From positions 1 to 64,000 of the forward strand of contig JAUYBL010000013.1 in assembly GCA_030693065.1 (NCBI GenBank): DNA of 64,000 bases. The letters run 5' to 3'. The position numbers and the translations under genes were made by a program. The stretch comes from Methylococcaceae bacterium (GTDB lineage: Bacteria; Pseudomonadota; Gammaproteobacteria; Methylococcales; Methylomonadaceae). The notes beneath the pieces were generated by a model. The model ran no database searches, was not told where the DNA came from, and saw only the letters and a list, made by a program, of their open reading frames with translations. Of this stretch, positions 1-8,221 are shown piece by piece; position 1 is the stretch's first letter, and the number at the start of each line of letters is the position of its first letter.

Positions 1-2
1 GG

Positions 3-1253
3 ATGCCTGCATGGATGCAGGTAATAGGGCAATGCAGGAGCAATTGCCGAGAGGGTTGGGGTGAGGAGATTAAAATCAATCACTTAGATTCCCCTCATCC
101 CAACCTTCTCCCGCTGGAGAAGGGGCCAAAAACTTGTGTAGATACCTATGCCATTGCCCCCAGCAGTAACCGCCTACTTACTGTCCAAGGCCCGGCTGCT
201 AAAACCTACAGCTACGATGCCGCAGGCAATCTCACCAGCGCCGCCGCCACGACCTTCACCTGGAATGCCGCGGGGCGATTATCTAAAGCCGCCAGCGGCG
301 GACAAAATTATACCTACACCGATAACGGCCTGGGCGAGCGCATCCTTAAAAACGGTACGACTCTCGCGAACGGCCCCTACCGCTTTGTCTATGACCACGC
401 CGGACACCTGATCGGTGAATACGACAAAAACAACAGCCTAAAACAAGAAACCGTCTGGATGGGCGACACCCCGGTAGCGGTAGTCAAGTCTGCTCCGGCG
501 CCCCAGCAAATCCATGTGTACTTCATCCAGGCCGACCACCTCAATGCGCCCCGAGTCATCCTGAACAATGCCAACACCCCCGTCTGGCGCTGGGACACCG
601 CCGATGCCTTCGGCATCACCCTGCCCAACGAAGACCCCGACGGCGACGGCAACACATTCGAATACAACCTGAGATTCCCCGGCCAGTATTACGACCAAGA
701 AACCAGCTTGCACTACAACTACTTCCGGGATTACGATCCCAGCACTGGCCGGTATATTGCCAGTGATCCGATTGGGTTGAGTGGGGGATTGAATACTTAT
801 ACGTATGTTGAAAACAATCCTTTAAGGTGGGTTGATCCATCTGGTCTAGTTGTTGATTTCGATGGCCCTGATAAAGCCGTTCAAGTCCTACAGAATACCT
901 ACAATAAAATAAAAACAACTGAGAAAGGTCGTCAACTATGTGAAATTTTAGAAAACTCACCAGACACTTATCTCATTACTAACAAATTTCCTTACAAAAT
1001 TCCTGGATTTAAGCCTGATAAAGCTTTTTATCATGAAGTAAGTAAAACTATTATTGTTGATCCTACATATCATCCAAGGTTGACTACAAACGAAGGCCCT
1101 CAACGTGCCCCTACGGAATCAATCTTGGGACATGAGATAGGTCATGCGGCGACTGGCATTGAAGATGATGGGCCAAATAGAATGAATAATGTCAATGCCA
1201 ATGAAAATCCAATTAGACAAGAGCTTGGTTTGCCAAGCAGGACAAATTACTGA
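3..1253 (+). CDS. RHS repeat-associated core protein, 3' part, with zincin-type C-terminal toxin domain
   Basis: This is the 3' part of an rhs/YD-repeat gene; its true 5' end lies outside the window or has been replaced, because the first ~44 codons read through a palindromic repeat. From about residue 45 it shows YD-repeat text (SYDAAGNL, YTYTDNGLGER). The RHS core signature follows, with YDPSTGRYIASDPIGL and then NPLRWVDPSGL ending at residue 282. The last 134 residues are unrelated to the core, are encoded by clearly AT-richer DNA, and carry HEIGH at residues 377-381 plus a downstream ENPIRQELGLP in which Glu401 could be the third zinc ligand. That arrangement resembles M91-like metallopeptidase tips of polymorphic RHS toxins. 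It overlaps the next gene by one base (TGATG). The domain assignment rests on motifs only. Confidence 0.85.
   Translation: MPAWMQVIGQCRSNCREGWGEEIKINHLDSPHPNLLPLEKGPKTCVDTYAIAPSSNRLLTVQGPAAKTYSYDAAGNLTSAAATTFTWNAAGRLSKAASGGQNYTYTDNGLGERILKNGTTLANGPYRFVYDHAGHLIGEYDKNNSLKQETVWMGDTPVAVVKSAPAPQQIHVYFIQADHLNAPRVILNNANTPVWRWDTADAFGITLPNEDPDGDGNTFEYNLRFPGQYYDQETSLHYNYFRDYDPSTGRYIASDPIGLSGGLNTYTYVENNPLRWVDPSGLVVDFDGPDKAVQVLQNTYNKIKTTEKGRQLCEILENSPDTYLITNKFPYKIPGFKPDKAFYHEVSKTIIVDPTYHPRLTTNEGPQRAPTESILGHEIGHAATGIEDDGPNRMNNVNANENPIRQELGLPSRTNY
6..123. repeat. Palindromic dispersed repeat read through by the rhs frame
   Basis: There are three nested palindromes. One is at 6-21 (seven-base arms, two-base loop). 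A second pairs 53-66 with 93-105. The third is a perfect hairpin with arms 104-111 and 116-123. The 32 bases at 92-123 recur on the opposite strand at 25465-25496 with three differences. Translated, the element gives the low-value peptide HPNLLPLEKG inside the rhs frame, so it is probably an intergenic-type repeat that landed in or next to the gene. Confidence 0.7.
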
Positions 1254-1780
1254 TGATAATATTTAAGTCATTAATTTTATTTATTACCTTGCTTAGCATA
1301 TCTGGAAGTACATTGGCTTGTAATCGTAGTGATATGTTGAAGGTTTACTTTTTCTTTTTTGGTGACGACACGTATTTGCCAATTAAGATTAAAGACTTAA
1401 AAAATAAATCAGATAGTTTTTTGATGCGCAAGGACGATTTTCCCCAACTTATACTTAATTCCAAGCCTGCAAAAGAAGGTTGGTTTGAAAATATTAGAAT
1501 GCGAGTAAAAGCAAAGGATGGAGCATATTTTTTTAATAAAGATGGTGTAATTTATTTCAACAAATCAATAATTGGTCAGCTTGACAAGGAAGTTCTAAAT
1601 AGCCTTGATTTTGGTTTTGGATTATATGAGGCAAAAACGTGTTCACCGCTCAATGTCAGAATGATTAATTTATTAGGCCGAAGCAATAATACTCAAATTA
1701 AAGAATATCTTGAGAAAGTAGGAGATTTGGCCGATTGGCGTACAAATGGTTTTGTAGGTTATAAAAAAGAAAAGAAATAA
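1253..1780 (+). CDS. Putative exported immunity protein to the RHS toxin tip
   Basis: A 175-residue protein of no recognised family. Residues 1-22 form a Sec-type signal (hydrophobic core followed by STLAC), so it is probably periplasmic. Cys23 directly after the cleavage site could allow lipidation, but the lipobox is poor. The mature part is rich in Phe, Lys and Asp. The ATG overlaps the toxin stop by one base, and the DNA is AT-rich like the toxin domain and unlike the rhs core. Position, size, coupling and composition are those of the immunity gene that follows an rhs C-terminal toxin; the function is inferred from context alone. Confidence 0.6.
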   Translation: MIIFKSLILFITLLSISGSTLACNRSDMLKVYFFFFGDDTYLPIKIKDLKNKSDSFLMRKDDFPQLILNSKPAKEGWFENIRMRVKAKDGAYFFNKDGVIYFNKSIIGQLDKEVLNSLDFGFGLYEAKTCSPLNVRMINLLGRSNNTQIKEYLEKVGDLADWRTNGFVGYKKEKK

Positions 1781-1786
1781 GCCTTG

Positions 1787-1811
1787 TGGGTTGCATGTTT
1801 TTCGCAACCCA
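1787..1811 (+). terminator. Hairpin after the toxin/immunity pair
   Basis: Perfect 8-bp stem (TGGGTTGC with GCAACCCA) around a 9-base T-rich loop, seven bases after the immunity gene stop. There is no good T-run after it, so it may be a weak or Rho-assisted terminator. Confidence 0.4.
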
Positions 1812-2008
1812 ACATTTAATCTAAAGTAATGACAGCAGTCCGCCTAGCAAAACCAAACGCTCTGGACTATTCAAACCAACAAATGGTTCGATTACTGCAA
1901 TTGATGTTATGGCCGTTATTGCTAGTAACATTCTCGGTCAACGCCAGTTAAATCGCACTAACCTGAACCAAAACGACAACAGCTACCAGCCCATCCACCA
2001 TGGCTGTG

Positions 2009-2064
2009 ACCAGTAACCGCTTGCTTATAGATGCAAGGCCCAGCTGCTAAAGTCTAAAGCTGTG
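2009..2064 (+). pseudogene. Decayed rhs fragment
   Basis: About 50 bases starting at CAGTAACCGC (2011) match the rhs core DNA starting at 164, at roughly three quarters identity with one gap. Shared blocks include CAAGGCCC and GCTGCTAAA. Stops in every useful frame show it is not coding. It lies downstream of the toxin/immunity pair on the same strand, where displaced rhs tips usually accumulate. The rest of the gene-free stretch 1781-2239 shows no other feature I can support. Confidence 0.5.
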
Positions 2065-2239
2065 AAATATCACCTGCGACAGCAATACAACTATTACTTA
2101 GAATACCAACTGCCGTTAATACAAAACGACCAATAGCACGCAGAGCTCTTTCAAAACAGAATCGTCCCCCCGTTTTTGATTAGTAACGCGCTGATTTAAT
2201 AAAATATACTTGTTAAAAGCTTGGGTGGATCTTAATTGG

Positions 2240-2896
2240 CTATCGCGTGCCAAAAACCACAATAGTTTTACCATGCGCGGTAATTAAGCCTTTGTCTTCC
2301 AGTTCTTTTAAGACACGACCAGCCATTTCTCTTGAGCAGCCGACAATTCGGCTGATTTCCTGACGGGAGATATGCAATTGCATGCCGTCGGGATGGGTCA
2401 TCGCATCAGGTTGTTTGCATAGGTCTAACAGTGTTCTTGCAATACGGCCTTCCACATCCATAAAAGCCAGGTCGCATAAGTTTCGGCTGGTTAACAGCAA
2501 CCGGGTTGCCAATTGTTCACCGAGCATAAATAGCAGTTCAGGCGCGTAAGGTAAAAGTTCTTTTTTTAGCAATTGCCGGAAACGATCGTAGCTGATCTGT
2601 GCCAAATGACATGCTTCGCGGGTTTTGACACTGACTTTGCGGATTTCGGCACCCTTAAAAACGCCAATTTCGCCAATAAAATCGTTTTTATTAAGATAGG
2701 CAAGAACCAGTTCATGTTGTCCATTGGTGTCTTCCGCGCAGATAGTAACGGAGCCATCGACAATAAAGTAGAGATTATCAGCAGTGTCCCCCGATCGAAT
2801 AATTGTAACTTTAGACGGATATGCTTTCTTGTGGCAGAAGGTTAAAAATTGTTCCAGGGCTTCTTTATGAGAATTTTCTTGCGAGAATAGGTTCAT
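2240..2896 (-). CDS. CRP/Vfr-family cyclic-nucleotide-binding transcriptional regulator
   Basis: 218 residues, close to CRP (210) and Vfr (214). The N-terminal half is a cyclic-nucleotide-binding barrel with the GEIGVF motif. The usual Arg-Ser of the cAMP phosphate cassette reads Arg-Lys (IRKVSV), a change that could matter for ligand choice. The Thr-Ser pair of the dimer helix is kept (LLTSRN). The DNA-binding helix at residues 176-195 (ISRQEISRIVGCSREMAGRV) retains the CRP contacts as Arg189, Glu190 and Arg194, so TGTGA-type half-sites are expected. It is divergent from osmC-speD, the arrangement seen around vfr in Pseudomonas. Confidence 0.9.
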   Translation of the reverse strand: MNLFSQENSHKEALEQFLTFCHKKAYPSKVTIIRSGDTADNLYFIVDGSVTICAEDTNGQHELVLAYLNKNDFIGEIGVFKGAEIRKVSVKTREACHLAQISYDRFRQLLKKELLPYAPELLFMLGEQLATRLLLTSRNLCDLAFMDVEGRIARTLLDLCKQPDAMTHPDGMQLHISRQEISRIVGCSREMAGRVLKELEDKGLITAHGKTIVVFGTR

Positions 2897-3022
2897 GATT
2901 TTTAGTTATCCAGTAGTCATTATCGCCAATATGGTGATTATAGTTAAAAAATCAATAAGGCTGCTCCGTCAATAATTATTAATATGCTACCCTATGTCCC
3001 ATTTTTAAATAGGAAAAAACAA

Positions 3023-3442
3023 ATGCAAGCAACTGTCAAATGGGTAGATGGCGTGATGTTTGTCGGCGAATCAGGTAGTGGCCATGCCGTAGTGATGGAT
3101 GGGCCGCCAGATCATGGGGGCCGCAACGTCGGTATGCGGCCTATGGAAATGATTTTATTAGGGCTGGGCGGTTGTTCATCGTTTGATGTTGTGCAAATTC
3201 TGCAAAAAGGCAGGAATGAGATTGTAAATTGCGTGACGGAGCTCACAGCAGAGCGAGTTGATGCGGTACCAAGTGTATTTAGTAAAATTCATCTGCATTT
3301 TATTGTCACCGGGCGCGATTTAAAACCAGCAACGGTTGAGCGTGCGGTAAAATTGTCGGCAGAAAAGTATTGTTCTGCTTCTATTATGTTGGCTAAATCG
3401 GGGGTGGAAATTACTCACGATTTTGAAGTGATCGAGGTTTAA
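3023..3442 (+). CDS. OsmC family protein
   Basis: 139 residues, beginning [10 protein letters not shown]. The ATG at 3023 is preceded by AGGAAAAAACAA and gives the normal OsmC family N-terminus; an upstream in-frame ATG at 2984 would add 13 unrelated residues. The family signatures are visible: a [10 protein letters not shown] segment containing the first reactive Cys (about residue 53) and [12 protein letters not shown] with the second Cys. Those two cysteines make up the thiol peroxidase site in OsmC/Ohr enzymes. The subgroup next to crp and speD in other gammaproteobacteria is uncharacterised, so the substrate is unknown. The gap to speD is four bases, which suggests cotranscription. Confidence 0.85.
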   Translation: MQATVKWVDGVMFVGESGSGHAVVMDGPPDHGGRNVGMRPMEMILLGLGGCSSFDVVQILQKGRNEIVNCVTELTAERVDAVPSVFSKIHLHFIVTGRDLKPATVERAVKLSAEKYCSASIMLAKSGVEITHDFEVIEV

Positions 3443-3446
3443 TGTT

Positions 3447-4256
3447 TTGACTAATAAATTGCAACTACACGGCTTTAATAATTTAACAAAGTCTCTCAGT
3501 TTCAATATCTATGATATTTGTTATGCGCCAGCGGAGCAGCAGAACGCTTATATAGAGTATATCGATGAAGCTTACAACGCTGATAAGCTTACGCAAATTC
3601 TTAAAGATGTCGCCGAAATTATCGGTGCGCAAATTCTTAATATTGCCCATCAAGATTACGAGCCTCAGGGTGCCAGTGTCACCATGTTGATTTCGGAAGG
3701 TCATGATTTACCGCCTATCAGTATGAATAGCCAATCGCCAGGGCCGTTGCCGGAAACTGTGCTTGCGCACTTGGACAAAAGCCATATTACTGTACATACC
3801 TATCCTGAAAGCCACCCTGATAATGGTATTAGTACCTTCCGTGCTGATATTGATGTATCAACTTGCGGACGCATTTCACCGTTAAAAGCGCTTAATTATT
3901 TAATTCATAGTTTTGAGTCTGATGTTGTGACGATGGATTACCGGGTACGTGGCTTTACTCGTGACATCTCCGGTAAAAAACATTATATCGATCATAAAAT
4001 TACTTCGATTCAAGATTACATCGCCCTTGATACCCAAGATAGCTATCAAATGATCGACGTGAATGTCTATCAAGAAAATATCTTTCATACCAAAATGATG
4101 CTCAAAGAAACCGAGCTCGAAAATTATTTATTTGAAAAAGAAAGCAATCTCACGGCTGAGCAAAAAGTTGAAATCGAGCAAAAGCTTCGCAAAGAAGTCA
4201 CAGAGATATTTTACGGGCACAACTATCGTCAGCAATATGAAGAAGTCAAAAGTTAA
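3447..4256 (+). CDS. speD: S-adenosylmethionine decarboxylase proenzyme (E. coli type)
   Basis: Makes decarboxylated SAM, the aminopropyl donor for spermidine. The 269 residues align end to end with E. coli SpeD (264): [13 protein letters not shown] near the start, [13 protein letters not shown], and [15 protein letters not shown]. Self-cleavage is expected between Lys111 and Ser112, with Ser112 becoming the pyruvoyl cofactor; the numbering equals that of E. coli. No in-frame ATG gives the conserved N-terminus, so the start is TTG at 3447, preceded by GAGG at 3434-3437. No speE is adjacent. Confidence 0.95.
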   Translation: MTNKLQLHGFNNLTKSLSFNIYDICYAPAEQQNAYIEYIDEAYNADKLTQILKDVAEIIGAQILNIAHQDYEPQGASVTMLISEGHDLPPISMNSQSPGPLPETVLAHLDKSHITVHTYPESHPDNGISTFRADIDVSTCGRISPLKALNYLIHSFESDVVTMDYRVRGFTRDISGKKHYIDHKITSIQDYIALDTQDSYQMIDVNVYQENIFHTKMMLKETELENYLFEKESNLTAEQKVEIEQKLRKEVTEIFYGHNYRQQYEEVKS

Positions 4257-4274
4257 CGAGTGACAAAAGTATTG

Positions 4275-4297
4275 GCGGCCGAAAGGCCGCTTTTTTA
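4275..4297 (+). terminator. Rho-independent terminator after speD
   Basis: Six-base GC stem (GCGGCC/GGCCGC) with a GAAA loop, followed by six T residues. Confidence 0.92.
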
Positions 4298-4426
4298 TTT
4301 TTAAGGGTATAACTTTTTGCTTATTGCAGCTTAAACAACGACTAACAAGAACTTCCAACGGCTTTAACCCGAAAATGGGATTTTTATTAAAACTTAAGGG
4401 GATTTTGCTGTGGAATATGGGCCTCA

Positions 4427-4457
4427 TTGTTTGCTGCGGTTGTGTTCAGGTTATAAT
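4427..4457 (+). promoter_or_regulatory. Possible promoter for the miaB operon
   Basis: A perfect TATAAT lies at 4452-4457. The best -35 candidates, TTGTTT at 4427 (19-base spacer) and TTGCTG at 4431 (15-base spacer), are off the ideal spacing. Nothing else stands out in the gene-free stretch 4298-4577. Confidence 0.4.
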
Positions 4458-4577
4458 GGCTACCAGTTACTGAATGATGGGTGGTTTTTCGGTGTTTTTT
4501 ATCGATTACGGTCAATGGTTATAGTCTTGTAAAATAGTACCGGCCCGGTTATTTTTAGATGATTGCTTAGGAAGAAA

Positions 4578-5933
4578 ATGGCACAAAAACTTTATATTCA
4601 AACCAATGGCTGTCAGATGAATGAATACGACTCTGACAAAATGCGCGATGTACTTCAGGCTTCCCATGGTTTTGAGTTGATCGACGACCCTAAACAAGCA
4701 GATGTCTTGTTGTTAAATACCTGTTCAATTCGCGAAAAAGCACAAGAAAAGGTGTTTTCAGCCCTAGGTAAGTGGCGTCGTATTAAAGACAAGCGTCCCG
4801 ATGTAATTATCGGTGTTGGTGGGTGTGTCGCCAGTCAAGAAGGCGATGCGCTGCAAAAACGTGCGCCCTTTGTAGATATTGTGTTTGGTCCGCAGACCTT
4901 GCATCGTTTGCCGCAGTTGCTGGATGCTGCGCGTAGTCAGCACAAGCCGCAAGTTGATGTGTCATTTCCCGAGATTGAAAAATTTGATGCGCTGCCCGAA
5001 CCTCGGGCTGAAGGGCCAAAAGCGTTTGTGTCAATAATGGAAGGTTGCAGTAAATACTGCACATTCTGCGTAGTGCCTTACACTCGAGGCGAAGAAATTA
5101 GTCGGCCTTTAGACGATGTAATTGCCGAAATAACCTCTTTGGCAAAACAAGGCGTGCGGGAAGTCAACTTACTCGGACAAAACGTTAATGCTTACCGGGG
5201 CGTGATGAGTGATGGCGATATTGCCAACTTTTCATTGTTACTGCATTACGTTGCGGCGGTCGACGGTATTGATCGCATTCGTTTTACCACCTCACACCCT
5301 ATCGAATTTACTGATGATGTGATTGAGGCGTTTGCGGAAATCCCGCAGCTAGTCAACCATCTACATTTGCCGGTTCAAAGCGGCAGTGATCACGTGCTAC
5401 AAATGATGAAGCGAGGTCATAATCGGGCCTATTACATCGAAACTATTCGTAAGCTCCGGCAAGTGCGGCCCAATATAGCGCTGTCATCGGATTTTATTAT
5501 TGGTTTTCCTGGTGAAACCGATGCTGAATTTGAGCAAACCATGTCGTTTATCGAAGAAATCGGCTTTGATTTGTCATTTAGCTTTATTTATAGCCAACGC
5601 CCCGGTACGCCCGCCGCAGAATTACCGGATGATGTACCTGCAGACGTTAAAAAACAGCGTTTGGATCGCTTTCAGCAACGTATCAATGAGATGGCGACGG
5701 CTATATCGCAAAGCATGATCGGTACTGTGCAAACCGTTCTGGTAGAGGGGCCGTCTCGGAAAAATCCGTTGCAAATGCAAGGACGAACTGAGAATAACCG
5801 CGTGGTAAATTTTATTGGCCATCCTCGTTTGGCTGGGCAATTTGTTGATGTGTTGATTGCTGAAGCCCTACCAAATTCTTTACGCGGTCGAATGGTTGAG
5901 TCGGCCGTCGATAAAATTCTTGCTACTAACTAA
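4578..5933 (+). CDS. miaB: tRNA-2-methylthio-N6-dimethylallyladenosine synthase
   Basis: Radical-SAM methylthiotransferase that converts i6A37 to ms2i6A37 in tRNAs reading UNN codons. 451 residues. The auxiliary cluster cysteines are Cys12, Cys49 and Cys83, and the radical-SAM CxxxCxxC begins at Cys157 (GCSKYCTFC), the same numbering as E. coli MiaB. The C-terminal ~70 residues form the TRAM RNA-binding domain. The ATG at 4578 follows AGGAAGAAA; an in-frame TTG at 4563 is less likely. It is the first gene of a tight operon with phoH, ybeY and ybeX. Confidence 0.96.
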   Translation: MAQKLYIQTNGCQMNEYDSDKMRDVLQASHGFELIDDPKQADVLLLNTCSIREKAQEKVFSALGKWRRIKDKRPDVIIGVGGCVASQEGDALQKRAPFVDIVFGPQTLHRLPQLLDAARSQHKPQVDVSFPEIEKFDALPEPRAEGPKAFVSIMEGCSKYCTFCVVPYTRGEEISRPLDDVIAEITSLAKQGVREVNLLGQNVNAYRGVMSDGDIANFSLLLHYVAAVDGIDRIRFTTSHPIEFTDDVIEAFAEIPQLVNHLHLPVQSGSDHVLQMMKRGHNRAYYIETIRKLRQVRPNIALSSDFIIGFPGETDAEFEQTMSFIEEIGFDLSFSFIYSQRPGTPAAELPDDVPADVKKQRLDRFQQRINEMATAISQSMIGTVQTVLVEGPSRKNPLQMQGRTENNRVVNFIGHPRLAGQFVDVLIAEALPNSLRGRMVESAVDKILATN

Positions 5934-6917
5934 ATGTCTTTCATGATTTCACAGGAAATTACCTTAACGCCAGCAGATAACGACAGATTAGCTGATTTTT
6001 GTGGCCAATTTGATGCGCATTTACGGCAGATTGAATCCCGCTTGCAAGTTGAAATTGCCAATCGCGGCAATCAATTTAAAGTGACCGGCCTAGAAGGTTC
6101 GGTGCAGGCCGCCTGCGCAGTCATGCATAAACTATTTGAAAACACTGCGAACGAATCTATTACCTCTGAATTAATTCACTTGGCTATGCAGGATGCCTCA
6201 ATAGACCAAGTGCTTGTCAGTGTCGATAACGCTGAGGTACCTGCTGTCGCTATCAAGACTAAGCGCGGCATGATCCGTGGACGTGGCGCCAATCAGCAAG
6301 GCTATTTACGCAAAATCATGACTCATGACATCAACTTTGGTGTCGGGCCAGCCGGTACCGGCAAGACTTATCTAGCTGTCGCTTGTGCCATAGAAGCCTT
6401 ACAAAATGAAAAGGTCAGTAAAATTATTTTGGTCAGGCCAGCGGTAGAAGCCGGAGAAAAACTAGGTTTTTTACCCGGCGATATGGCGCAGAAGGTCGAT
6501 CCCTACTTACGACCTTTGTACGATGCTCTCTATGAAATGCTCGGTTTTGAGCGTGTGGAAAAAATGCTTGAAAAAGGTGTTATCGAAGTCGCGCCGCTGG
6601 CATTTATGCGTGGACGTACCTTGAATGATGCCTTTATTATCTTGGATGAAGCGCAAAATACCACCGTTGAGCAAATTAAAATGTTTCTAACTCGGGTAGG
6701 TTTTGGCTCTACTGCTGTCGTCACCGGCGATGTTACGCAAATTGATTTACCCTCAGAAAAAATGTCTGGTTTGCGGCATGTTCTGGAGGTTTTAAAAGAA
6801 GTTGAAGGTATTAGCTTCACTTTTTTTGGTGTGCGCGATGTGGTTAGGCATCCATTAGTTCAGCGTATCGTTTTAGCTTACGAAGCCTACGAACAAAAAA
6901 ATCAAATCAAACAATGA
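5934..6917 (+). CDS. ybeZ: PhoH-like ATPase (YbeZ)
   Basis: A 327-residue PhoH-family P-loop protein, the partner of YbeY in rRNA maturation and 70S quality control in other gammaproteobacteria. Walker A is GPAGTGKT (residues 138-145) and Walker B ends in DEAQN (Asp238, Glu239). The N-terminal ~100 residues resemble the KH-like region of the family. It starts directly after the miaB stop and overlaps ybeY by four bases (ATGA). An alternative ATG three codons in (MISQEITL) cannot be excluded. Confidence 0.93.
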   Translation: MSFMISQEITLTPADNDRLADFCGQFDAHLRQIESRLQVEIANRGNQFKVTGLEGSVQAACAVMHKLFENTANESITSELIHLAMQDASIDQVLVSVDNAEVPAVAIKTKRGMIRGRGANQQGYLRKIMTHDINFGVGPAGTGKTYLAVACAIEALQNEKVSKIILVRPAVEAGEKLGFLPGDMAQKVDPYLRPLYDALYEMLGFERVEKMLEKGVIEVAPLAFMRGRTLNDAFIILDEAQNTTVEQIKMFLTRVGFGSTAVVTGDVTQIDLPSEKMSGLRHVLEVLKEVEGISFTFFGVRDVVRHPLVQRIVLAYEAYEQKNQIKQ

Positions 6918-7375
6918 ATCAACTAGAAATACAGGACGTTTTTCACTCGGAAGGCCAACCCACAAAGGAACAATTTCAAAGTTGGGTCGACGCGGCACTG
7001 GCTGATTATCGTAAGGATGCCGAGTTAGTTATTCGAATTGTTGACGAGCAACAAAGTGCGGAACTTAATCAACAATACCGGCACAAACAAGGCCCCACCA
7101 ATATTTTAAGTTTTCCGATTGAATTGCCAGATGGCGTGGAATTGGATTTGCTAGGTGACCTGGTAGTGTGTGCCCCTGTTTTGGAACGAGAAGCTCTGCA
7201 ACAACATAAAGCACTGATCGATCATTGGGCACACATCATTGTGCATGGTGTACTACATTTGCTGGGTTACGATCATATCGATGACAGCGATGCCGAACAG
7301 ATGGAAGCGCTAGAAATAGCTATCCTGAACACATTAAATATTAAAAATCCCTATACAGAGGTTACAGAAGTATGA
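6914..7375 (+). CDS. ybeY: Endoribonuclease YbeY (16S rRNA 3'-end maturation)
   Basis: 153-residue zinc metalloprotein. The family motif HGVLHLLGYDH places the zinc ligands at His111, His115 and His121, matching E. coli His114/118/124 allowing for length. It acts in 16S rRNA 3' processing and late ribosome quality control. Four-base ATGA overlaps on both sides tie it translationally to ybeZ and ybeX. Confidence 0.95.
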   Translation: MNQLEIQDVFHSEGQPTKEQFQSWVDAALADYRKDAELVIRIVDEQQSAELNQQYRHKQGPTNILSFPIELPDGVELDLLGDLVVCAPVLEREALQQHKALIDHWAHIIVHGVLHLLGYDHIDDSDAEQMEALEIAILNTLNIKNPYTEVTEV

Positions 7376-8214
7376 GCGACGAACAGCCCCCCAGTAGACA
7401 CTCCCCGCAAAGAAGCTGGGTCGATAAAATCAGCCATTTGCTCACAGGGGAGCCACAAGACCTGGAGGATTTACTCGAAATTTTGCGCGAAGCCCGCGAA
7501 AAACGACTGCTCGATACCGATGCCTTAGCAATGATTGAAGGTGTCTTGCAAGTATCCCAGATGCGGGTCAGAGATATTATGATCCCGCGTATCCAAATGG
7601 TGGTTTTGCCCAGAGATGCCGAGCTGGAAACCATCATGCCGCTGGTGACCGAGTTTGGTCATTCACGTTACCCTGTTATTGACGGCGATCGTAGCAAGGT
7701 AGTCGGCATACTGTTGGCAAAAGACTTACTTGCGAAAGTGTTCGATAGTAAAACTCTAACCGTTGAAGAAATCATGCGGCCGGCTGTTATTGTGCCGGAA
7801 AGTAAGCGCCTCAATGTGTTGCTTAAAGAGCTGCGTACCAATGGTAATCATATGGCAGTGGTGGTCGATGAATACGGTCAAGCAGCGGGTTTAGTCACCA
7901 TCGAAGATGTGTTAGAGCAAATCGTTGGTGATATTGAGGATGAGCATGATGATCATGAAGATGAAGGCTACATTTTTCAACGTAGCGAGAACGAATTCAT
8001 GATCAAAGCCTTGACCCCTATGGACGAATTTGATGAACATTTCGGTACCGCCTTGGCAACTGATGAATATGACACTATCGGCGGCTTTATTGTTAGTCAG
8101 CTTGAGCATATGCCTACAAAAGGTGAAAGCTTGGTTGTAGATAACCTGCGTTTTGAGGTAATTAGAACGGATAGCCGTCGCGTGTACTTAGTAAAATTAA
8201 AAATCATTGAGTAG
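7372..8214 (+). CDS. ybeX: CorC/YbeX family protein (CBS-pair, transporter-associated domain)
   Basis: 280 residues without transmembrane segments. Two CBS repeats cover roughly residues 65-190 (MRVRDIMIPR at the first, VEEIMRPAVIVPE at the second), followed by a CorC_HlyC domain from about 205. An acidic stretch (EDEHDDHEDE) lies between them. The family is linked to Mg/Co efflux and ribosome metabolism. In many gammaproteobacteria lnt follows; here galE follows. Confidence 0.93.
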   Translation: MSDEQPPSRHSPQRSWVDKISHLLTGEPQDLEDLLEILREAREKRLLDTDALAMIEGVLQVSQMRVRDIMIPRIQMVVLPRDAELETIMPLVTEFGHSRYPVIDGDRSKVVGILLAKDLLAKVFDSKTLTVEEIMRPAVIVPESKRLNVLLKELRTNGNHMAVVVDEYGQAAGLVTIEDVLEQIVGDIEDEHDDHEDEGYIFQRSENEFMIKALTPMDEFDEHFGTALATDEYDTIGGFIVSQLEHMPTKGESLVVDNLRFEVIRTDSRRVYLVKLKIIE

Positions 8215-8221
8215 AGTAACT

